12,624 nt of DNA from Tannerella sp. (GTDB taxonomy: Bacteria; Bacteroidota; Bacteroidia; Bacteroidales; Tannerellaceae), in contig JAITQL010000066.1 in assembly GCA_031288935.1 (NCBI GenBank), positions 1 through 12,624 on the forward strand, written 5' to 3'. The notes under the pieces are model-generated. The model was not told where the DNA came from. It saw only the letters and a list, made by a program, of their open reading frames with translations, and did no database searches. Positions 6,651-11,515 of the stretch are shown here, piece after piece; positions within the stretch are counted from its first letter, which is position 1, and each line of letters begins with the position of its first letter. A program made the translations under genes and the position numbers.

Positions 6651-6788
6651 CTTCTTCATCCTTCCCCTCCGGAGGTTGCCGTTCGGAGGAAAACAGGATC
6701 GCCGTTCCTTTTTCCGTTCCTGTCGGGAGGAGGGGAGGGCAGGAGAGGGAATGATTTCAATTTCTCTGCTTTTCATGCGCATATCACG

Positions 6789-6807
6789 TACTTTTGTCTT
6801 ACCTTTG
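6789..6807 (+). promoter_or_regulatory. Tandem Bacteroidetes -7 boxes
   Basis: TACTTTTG (6789-6796) and TACCTTTG (6800-6807) both fit TAnnTTTG, offset by 11 bases. No convincing TTTG -33 element precedes either. They lie 29 bases before the ATG at 6836 and probably drive the tandem-repeat ORF and the conserved gene at 7278. Confidence 0.55.
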
Positions 6808-6835
6808 CTCCCGTTCATTCAATAATCAGTAACGT

Positions 6836-7291
6836 ATGGAAGCTATTTACAGCCGGTTATCCCCTTCTTCGGTACATCGGTCATTCACTTTGGAACCGTT
6901 CCCCGCCGTTTGCGGGGAACTCCCCGCGAAATTGTGGGAATCCCCCGCAAGACTGGGGGAACTCCCCGCAAAATTGGGGGAACTCCCCGCGGAATTAGGG
7001 GAACTCCCCGCGGAATTAGGGGAATCCCCCGCCATTTGCAAGGAATCCTCCGCTACGGAAGGGCTTGCGGGATTATTTTTCCCGTCTGCGGACGCAATTA
7101 CGGGAAGACACGACGGAACGGCAGACGGAACGTTCGGCGGGGAGGCTGCTTCGTGCGCCGCTGCCGGCGGAACGGCCGTCGGGGAAGCGGCTCCGTGCCA
7201 TGCGGCCGGGGCTGTCCGGCGAAACCGCCTGCACGTCTGTTTTCCATATGATAACATGTATCTGAAATTCGACCGCCATGACGCAGCATGA
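6836..7291 (+). CDS. Hypothetical repeat-containing ORF (GELPAEL heptads)
   Basis: This 151-codon frame starts with the first ATG after the tandem -7 boxes and encodes MEAIYSRLSPSSVHRSFTLEPF followed by eight heptads (residues 20-75) of the type GELPAKL, GELPAEL and WESPARL. An Ala/Gly-rich tail with no known domain follows. It overlaps the next gene by 14 bases. Because the repeat unit is 21 bp, every frame on both strands stays open across it, so an open frame is weak evidence of coding. In favour: promoter placement, and a smooth run into a conserved gene. Against: the tail has no fold-like pattern and other frames through 7065-7265 are equally plausible. It could instead be an untranslated structured leader of the 7278 gene. 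I recognise no function and no signal peptide. Confidence 0.4.
   Translation: MEAIYSRLSPSSVHRSFTLEPFPAVCGELPAKLWESPARLGELPAKLGELPAELGELPAELGESPAICKESSATEGLAGLFFPSADAITGRHDGTADGTFGGEAASCAAAGGTAVGEAAPCHAAGAVRRNRLHVCFPYDNMYLKFDRHDAA
6893..7060. repeat. 21-bp tandem repeat, about eight units
   Basis: Eight consecutive 21-bp units begin at 6893. The best-conserved are GGGGAACTCCCCGCGGAATTA, each with a short GGGGA/TCCCC inverted repeat. The two units at 6977-6997 and 6998-7018 are identical, while outer units diverge progressively, the pattern expected of expansion from the middle. In the +6836 frame they read EPFPAVC, GELPAKL, WESPARL, GELPAKL, GELPAEL, GELPAEL, GESPAIC and KESSATE. Confidence 0.85.
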
Positions 7292-7940
7292 TTACATCCC
7301 GAGGCGCCACGAGGCCTTGCTGAACTGGCTTGAGAAATTCATGCCGTATCTGAAGAACAACCTGGAACGGTTCGGGGTCGCGAGCGGGGAGGAAGCGTCG
7401 CTCGAAGCGGCTGTGGAGGCTTACCGGACGGCGTTTGCCAGGGTAAACCGGGCGAACGCCGGATCGAGCGACCGGTGCGGACGGAGGGAAAAGGCGGACG
7501 AAGCAACGGCCGCCGTGCGCAGTTTCGTGAACAGGTATCTGCGCTACAACGGGGCGGTGACCAACGAAGACCGCGTGGGGCTTGGACTGCGCGTCCGCGA
7601 CACGACGCTTACGCCGGCGTCCGTGCCGGAATCGTATCCCGAAGCCCTGATCTTCCTCGCCGGTTTCCGGCAGCTGAAGGTGGTCTTCCGCGAATATGGC
7701 CGCAGCAGCAGGGGGAAACCGCTGCACGTGACGGGCTGCGAAATCCGCCATGCCATCCTCGACGCGCCGCCCGCGTCGATCGACGAGCTGGTTCATTCCA
7801 CCTTCTGCACGCACTCGCCCTGCCTCTTCGAGTTCGACGAGAGCCAGCGCGGCAAGGCCGTCTACTTCTGCCTCCGGTGGGAGAATACGCGCGGACGGAA
7901 AGGCCCCTGGAGCAGCATCGTTATGGCTTTTATTCCGTAG
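7278..7940 (+). CDS. Conserved Bacteroidetes protein of unknown function
   Basis: The 220-residue product begins MTQHDYIPRRHEALLNWLEKF and has no signal peptide or membrane segment. Residues 1-90 look helical. RSFVNRYLRYNGAVTNEDRVGLGLRVRDTTLTP (81-113) forms a conserved-looking centre. The C-terminal part, from about residue 120, has the alternating pattern of a beta-sandwich and ends with VYFCLRWENTRGRKGPWSSIVMAFIP, which resembles the last strands of a fibronectin type III-like domain. I recognise the layout (HDYIPR start, FVNRYLRYN, LGLxxRDTT, FCLRWENxxGxKGPWS) as a recurrent Bacteroidales family, but know of no assigned function. The ATG at 7278 gives the typical family start. No close promoter box is seen, so the tandem boxes at 6789-6807 are the likely source of the transcript. 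A small hairpin follows the stop. Confidence 0.8.
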   Translation: MTQHDYIPRRHEALLNWLEKFMPYLKNNLERFGVASGEEASLEAAVEAYRTAFARVNRANAGSSDRCGRREKADEATAAVRSFVNRYLRYNGAVTNEDRVGLGLRVRDTTLTPASVPESYPEALIFLAGFRQLKVVFREYGRSSRGKPLHVTGCEIRHAILDAPPASIDELVHSTFCTHSPCLFEFDESQRGKAVYFCLRWENTRGRKGPWSSIVMAFIP

Positions 7941-7944
7941 GGAA

Positions 7945-7962
7945 ACGGACGTTTTTGTCCGT
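7945..7962 (+). terminator. Small hairpin after the 7278 gene
   Basis: ACGGAC (7945-7950) pairs with GTCCGT (7957-7962) over the loop GTTTTT, starting four bases after the stop codon. The stem is short and no T-tract follows, so termination is only possible. Confidence 0.35.
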
Positions 7963-8419
7963 ATGACCCGATTGAATGCAACATGCGTAAATGGCGGCGA
8001 TCCGTTTTGTTTCCTTATGGATGCCGGTGGCCGTTTTTCGTAAAATGATACAGCGAACGGGATTATATTGCGTCCCTTTGCGGACACTAAACCAAAGTTT
8101 AAGTCTATGAGCGCGGTTATGCATATCCTGTCGGGAATACGGTCTGTCTGTCGGACAATCCTCTGCAAGGCGAAACGAACGGGTGTTCGGATCGTTGCCC
8201 TGCGGAAGGCGACGGACTGTGTTCCGCTTGAATCCGGCAGGCAGGCCACGCAGACAGCAGGTGTGATGCGTTCGTATTCCGACTCTCGAAGCCAACTGCT
8301 GAAGTACGTTCCCCCTACCGCACGCAACCGCGTCAAACAGTAGCTCCCGAACCGGAAGGCGGGAGCTGAAGAAATAAATATGACCTTCGGAAAAACAATC
8401 ATACATTAAAAGTAATAAT
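7963..8419. other. Intergenic region with no confident gene
   Basis: About 450 bases separate the 7278 gene from the first lipoprotein gene. A plus-strand frame 8107-8343 (78 codons, MSAVMHILSGIRSVCRT...) is open, but it overlaps other open frames on both strands and matches no family I know. The 16-base string TTATGCATATCCTGTC (8117-8132) is identical to 9261-9276 in the signal-peptide region of the second lipoprotein gene, hinting at a decayed further copy. A hairpin lies at 8342-8367. No TAnnTTTG box was found before 8420. Confidence 0.5.
8342..8367 (+). promoter_or_regulatory. Hairpin in the leader of the first lipoprotein gene
   Basis: AGCTCCCG (8342-8349) pairs perfectly with CGGGAGCT (8360-8367). 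Inside it, CC and GG close a GGAA tetraloop of the GNRA class, with an AA bulge on one side. It ends 52 bases before the ATG at 8420. The right arm belongs to the 14-base string GGGAGCTGAAGAAA (8361-8374), which recurs at 9196-9209 before the second lipoprotein, there without the left arm. It may be a terminator of something upstream or a leader structure. Confidence 0.45.
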
Positions 8420-8845
8420 ATGAACAAATTTAGATTTCTGATATGTATATCCTGTCTTCTGACAGGTCTTTCATGTTGTGATGAAGTAGACGGCTTGAAG
8501 GATTTGAAGAATACCAACTGGGAATTGACAGGTTTGTTTGATGAGGATACGGGAGAATGGATCGCCCCCGAACCTGTTGAATGTGAACAGGGAAAATGCT
8601 ATACGCTTGCGATTGATGAAAAAGGGGTGGGAGTACTTCAATTAGTATTCGTATCTATCCACATTGACTTGCAAAATATAAACATTTTTGTTATGTCTAA
8701 GATAGGCTATGACTTTCCCGGTAACGGCAATTTATTTTATCACTTCTTATATGAATTGGATTCATTCAAGCGTGAAAATAACACATTAATGATATTAAAC
8801 GAAAGCAAAAAGAGATATTTACAATATAAACTGGTTGAGTTATGA
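8420..8845 (+). CDS. Small lipoprotein, lipocalin/META-like (first copy of duplicated leader)
   Basis: The 141-residue product starts MNKFRFLICISCLLTGLSC, a lipoprotein signal peptide with the probable lipidated Cys at residue 19 or 20. DEVDG follows, acidic residues near the +1 Cys as often seen in surface-exposed Bacteroidetes lipoproteins. The mature part (NTNWELTGLFDEDTGEW..., then CYTLAIDEKGVGVLQL, and a final KKRYLQYKLVEL) has the spacing of small Bacteroidetes beta-barrel lipoproteins of the lipocalin or META type. These usually open with a NxxWxLxG motif, contain a TLxFDxxG-like strand, and end with a YLxYK-like strand. The role is unknown. The base composition is clearly A+T rich compared with genes left and right. 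Its TGA overlaps the next ATG (ATGA), suggesting translational coupling. Confidence 0.75.
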   Translation: MNKFRFLICISCLLTGLSCCDEVDGLKDLKNTNWELTGLFDEDTGEWIAPEPVECEQGKCYTLAIDEKGVGVLQLVFVSIHIDLQNINIFVMSKIGYDFPGNGNLFYHFLYELDSFKRENNTLMILNESKKRYLQYKLVEL

Positions 8846-9183
8846 AAAAAAGAATTTTATTATCCCTGTTTTGTGCAATAGCATGTATTTCAAACGCACA
8901 AATAACAACAGAAGAACAACCTTATGGGTTGTCAGTGAACGGACGTATTACTTCTATACAAAACACAGAAGTATTAGAGTTTTCTACCTCTTCTGATCCG
9001 TATGACCCTCTTGCAAATCCTTATGATCCGCGTCCCAATCTGATAACAGGCGAAAATGAGAAATACTGTCAGGCAGTAGATTCGTGGCTGACTGTATTTT
9101 CAATCCGGTATGGACTGTACCAGGATGGAACACCGGGATTTCGCCGGGGAAAAATAGAAAGAATTTATTATAAAGTCGATTGA
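8842..9183 (+). CDS. Short secreted protein, possibly truncated
   Basis: The 113-residue product starts MKKRILLSLFCAIACISNAQ, a clear type I signal peptide with likely cleavage after the Ala of SNA (residue 19). The mature region begins ITTEEQPYGLSVNGR and includes SSDPYDPLANPYDPRPN, then GRRGK-like basic residues and IERIYYKVD before the TGA. I recognise no domain. The protein would be exported to the periplasm or beyond; no C-terminal sorting domain is visible. It may be an N-terminal remnant of a longer secreted protein. The A+T-rich composition matches its neighbours. The start overlaps the preceding stop by four bases (ATGA), and its stop overlaps a possible TTG start of the next frame (TTGA). 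Confidence 0.65.
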   Translation: MKKRILLSLFCAIACISNAQITTEEQPYGLSVNGRITSIQNTEVLEFSTSSDPYDPLANPYDPRPNLITGENEKYCQAVDSWLTVFSIRYGLYQDGTPGFRRGKIERIYYKVD

Positions 9184-10016
9184 AAGAAAATCCGTGGGAG
9201 CTGAAGAAAGAAACAGTACCTGCGGGAACATATTATACGACGAACAGGTGTAGATTTTTGTTATGCATATCCTGTCTGTTGACCGGTTATTCGTGTGGCG
9301 ACGAAGCAGACAACATGTTAAAGGAAGGGTCGCTTTTGGCGCCTTCCGGAGCCTGCTACCCCGGTGTAGAGGATTCATACACTTATCCGGTTCTGCCGGG
9401 ATCAAAAGAATGGCAAACCGCGGATGATGCGTATACGCTGGTTCAACTCCCCGACGGAGTGTTGAAATCCATCTCTACGCTGGGTTTAATAGATGCGTTA
9501 GTCCGGTCGCCGCTGTTTTCAGGTTCTTTTTTGTTTTCCAGTTCCACGCCGGTTGATACATGGCACAGGTATTATGAGCGGTTTAACAGCGCCCGTGAAT
9601 TGTTCAAACGGGACAATGCGGGTCATGCGCTGATAAAATACTATCAAGCGGTAGATTTCGATTGCATCGAGTCTTCTGCCGGTGACGAGAATTTCAGGCC
9701 GGGTTTTGAACTTGAAAGGATTTTCGGCCTTGAATTTCTATTTACCAGACAGGAGATATTAAATGAAATCGAACATCGTCACAAGCAGGAGCCGGTTGAG
9801 ACTCTTTTGTCAAGGTTTGAACAATACCCGGAACGCCAGAGGACTCTCATTCCCGTGGCGCATGTCATGCTTGGAGATCAATATCCGCCCATGGTAGAAT
9901 ATTATCGGGATCATATCGAATTATATAAACGGTCGATTGGTTCCGGATATGTTTTTTCTACGGAGCAATCCGATTTAATCGTTTCTTTAGCAAATAGTTT
10001 TATTGATGAAAAATAA
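9180..10016 (+). CDS. Probable lipoprotein with lost or displaced start codon
   Basis: The frame from the TTG at 9180 encodes 278 residues. Residues 22-44 (NRCRFLLCISCLLTGYSCGDEAD) repeat the signal peptide of the gene at 8420, with the likely lipidated Cys at 39. The codon aligned with that gene's ATG is ACG (9240-9242). The 20 residues before it are encoded by DNA matching the other gene's untranslated leader, including the shared 14-mer at 9196-9209. So the true start is either the coupled TTG, giving a very long n-region, or the ACG, or the gene is a pseudogene. The mature part, with YPVLPGSKEWQ, LPDGVLKSISTLGLIDALVRSPL and FNSARELFKRDNAGHALIKYYQ, resembles a Bacteroidetes family of extracytoplasmic helical proteins without assigned function. 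The rest of the frame is undamaged up to the TAA. Confidence 0.7.
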   Translation: MKENPWELKKETVPAGTYYTTNRCRFLLCISCLLTGYSCGDEADNMLKEGSLLAPSGACYPGVEDSYTYPVLPGSKEWQTADDAYTLVQLPDGVLKSISTLGLIDALVRSPLFSGSFLFSSSTPVDTWHRYYERFNSARELFKRDNAGHALIKYYQAVDFDCIESSAGDENFRPGFELERIFGLEFLFTRQEILNEIEHRHKQEPVETLLSRFEQYPERQRTLIPVAHVMLGDQYPPMVEYYRDHIELYKRSIGSGYVFSTEQSDLIVSLANSFIDEK

Positions 10017-10083
10017 ACTGATCCGAAACAAATAAGATTATGTTTAGCAATCAACAGGGATTCTGAAAGGGAGGCCGCGCTCC

Positions 10084-10149
10084 GTCCTTGCAAATGGAGT
10101 GAAGCAATCCGGGGAATGGAGAATGATGGGGCGGCGGCATTTCATTCTC
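10084..10149. repeat. Dispersed modular repeat, copy C (inverted relative to copy A)
   Basis: The segment 10084-10113 matches the reverse complement of 6274-6303 at 28 of 30 bases. The following AATGGAGAATGATG...GGCATTTCATTCTC matches the rest of inverted copy A after loss of about 20 bases of its CATTCTCC iterations. It lies in the 198-base gap between the second lipoprotein frame and the methyltransferase gene and is followed by GAATTTTTGAATCC at 10160-10173. Confidence 0.7.
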
Positions 10150-10202
10150 AACGCTCAACGAATTTTTGAATCCCCCTGCCCCGGTTTTCCGGTTTTCCTT
10201 CG

Positions 10203-10210
10203 TACTTTTG
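10203..10210 (+). promoter_or_regulatory. Promoter -7 box of the methyltransferase gene
   Basis: TACTTTTG fits TAnnTTTG and ends only four bases before the ATG at 10215. With the usual spacing, transcription would begin at or within a few bases of the start codon, giving an essentially leaderless mRNA. Directly upstream, CCGGTTTT occurs twice in tandem (10181-10188 and 10189-10196); no TTG -33 element is seen. Confidence 0.55.
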
Positions 10211-10214
10211 CACC

Positions 10215-11405
10215 ATGCTGTTATCGGATACTTTACAAACATTTATTCAGACTCATGCCGGAGATGATTTATCCGGTTTGTTGCTTTCTGCCGCGCGTTT
10301 TCCGGAGATCGACGTTCCTTTCGCGGTGGAACAGATCGCCGCACGACGGCAGGTGCGTGAAAAACTGCCGGCCTGGTATGCGGACAGCCGTTTGCTTTTC
10401 CCTTCGCGGACGGCGGCCGAACAGTGCTCGTCGGAACAGACAGCCCGTTACAAGCTGGGCTTGCTGGAAGGGGAGAGGCATCTTTGCGACCTGACCGGCG
10501 GGCTGGGTGTGGATGCGTATTATTTTGCGCAAAGGGTGGAACGGGTGACGTATGTGGAACGTTCCAAAGCGTGTTTTGACGCTGCCATGCACAACTTTGC
10601 CGTCCGGCGGGTGGAAAACGTGCACGGATGTCATGCCGGAGCCGGGGAGGCGCTGGAGCGCCTGACGGCGGTGGACGTGTTTTATGTAGACCCGTCGCGT
10701 CGCAGCGAAGGGAATGTGCGTGCGGTAGCCTTGCAGGACTGCGAGCCGGATTTGGTAAAACTGCTGCCCGCGCTGCTGGAGAAGGCGCCCAGGGTGATTG
10801 CGAAGCTCTCGCCGATGCTCGACATCCGGCATACGCTGGCTTTGCTGCCCGGAGCAACGGCCGTGCACGCGGTTTCGGTGAGAAACGAGTGCAAGGAATT
10901 ACTGTTTGTCTGGGAACGCGGAAAGGTGGCGCCGGAGCCGGTGATTCACTGTGTGAACGAGACGGCTGAGGGGGAGGAGCAGGTGTTCCGGTTTCTTCTT
11001 TCGGAAGAGCAGGCCTGTGTTTCTCCGGTTTGCGAACAGGTGGGAAGGTATCTTTACGAGCCGAATGCGTCGATCCTGAAGGCCGGGGCGTATAAGCAGA
11101 CGGCGTTGCGGATGCAGGTCGGAAAGCTGCACGTGCACAGTCATCTGTATACTTCGGACGAGTTGGTGGCGGACTTTCCCGGGCGGGTGTTTCGCGTGGA
11201 GGAGGTGATCCCGTTTCACGGCCGAATGTGCAGGACGATTGCCCGCGACCTGCCGAAGGCGCATCTGTCCGTCCGCAATTTTCCCCTGACGGTGGCCGAA
11301 CTGCGCAAACGTACCCGCATGGCAGAGGGGGGAGATACGTATGTATTTGCTACAACGCTTGCCGGAAATAAAAAAGTCTGGATTCGCTGCGGGAAAAATC
11401 AATAA
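10215..11405 (+). CDS. Class I SAM-dependent methyltransferase, PG_1098-like with THUMP-like C-terminus
   Basis: The 396-residue product resembles the Bacteroidetes family typified by Porphyromonas gingivalis PG_1098: a class I methyltransferase core followed by a ferredoxin-like region and a THUMP-like domain, which suggests a nucleic-acid substrate. The N-terminal helical part contains FAVEQIAARRQVREKLPAW and EQCSSEQTARYK. The SAM-binding loop is DLTGGLGVD (92-100), followed by YVERS, the acidic end of the second strand. FYVDPSRRSEG (156-166) occupies the catalytic motif position, and KLSPMLDI (197-204) follows. The C-terminal part contains YEPNASILKA (281-290) and RNFPLTVAELRKR (354-366). 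The actual substrate is unknown. The gene stands alone, has its own promoter box almost touching the ATG, and converges on the acyl-CoA synthetase gene. Confidence 0.88.
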   Translation: MLLSDTLQTFIQTHAGDDLSGLLLSAARFPEIDVPFAVEQIAARRQVREKLPAWYADSRLLFPSRTAAEQCSSEQTARYKLGLLEGERHLCDLTGGLGVDAYYFAQRVERVTYVERSKACFDAAMHNFAVRRVENVHGCHAGAGEALERLTAVDVFYVDPSRRSEGNVRAVALQDCEPDLVKLLPALLEKAPRVIAKLSPMLDIRHTLALLPGATAVHAVSVRNECKELLFVWERGKVAPEPVIHCVNETAEGEEQVFRFLLSEEQACVSPVCEQVGRYLYEPNASILKAGAYKQTALRMQVGKLHVHSHLYTSDELVADFPGRVFRVEEVIPFHGRMCRTIARDLPKAHLSVRNFPLTVAELRKRTRMAEGGDTYVFATTLAGNKKVWIRCGKNQ

Positions 11406-11512
11406 TTCAAGGATTCAATAATTCAAAGATTCAAAGATTCGGAAATCAACGGCCAGACTTCACAGAAACGGCGAAAGAATTTTTGAATCCTTGAATTTTG
11501 AATCTTTGAATT
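11404..11512. terminator. Long imperfect inverted repeat, probable bidirectional terminator
   Basis: The left arm 11404-11440 consists of AATTCAAGGATTCAA-like units and the right arm 11477-11512 of GAATTTTTGAATCC-like units. They are complementary over about 36 bp with a few mismatches and one bulge, around a loop of about 36 bases. The structure begins at the methyltransferase stop codon and ends four bases from the acyl-CoA synthetase stop, so it serves both convergent genes. The right arm contains the 14-mer also found at 367-380 and 10160-10173. Confidence 0.65.
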
Positions 11513-11515
11513 TCT

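Larger units (their letters stand above)
5865..6788. other. Gene-free region rich in dispersed repeats
   Basis: About 920 bases after miaB hold no credible gene. Several frames are open on both strands, but they overlap one another, run across hairpins, and have translations typical of mis-annotated repeats (for example PPTPLHKRGE). The stretch is instead a string of hairpin elements: 5981-6022, 6055-6095, 6168-6188, 6207-6303, 6377-6505 and 6577-6650. No transposase or integrase sequence was seen. The final part (6655-6760) is purine/pyrimidine-skewed and includes the 10-bp palindrome CCTCCGGAGG at 6666-6675. Confidence 0.7.

Noticed and set aside
5865..6788. Insertion sequence or prophage remnant
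   Set aside because: No transposase, integrase or phage gene fragments, and no terminal inverted repeats bounding a coding region, were found.
6893..7060. CRISPR array
   Set aside because: The units are contiguous 21-bp repeats with no unique spacers and no cas genes nearby.
6847..7257. Minus-strand frame through the tandem repeat (AGSSPN-like repeats)
   Set aside because: A 21-bp unit keeps all frames open, and no promoter or conserved neighbour supports this strand.
8107..8343. Possible 78-codon gene before the first lipoprotein
   Set aside because: There is no promoter box and no recognised family, competing frames are open on both strands, and part of the DNA echoes the lipoprotein leader.
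7098..8402. A 434-codon minus-strand open frame opposite the 7278 gene
   Set aside because: It spans the antisense of a recognisable conserved gene and two hairpins, has low-complexity composition, and lacks any domain.
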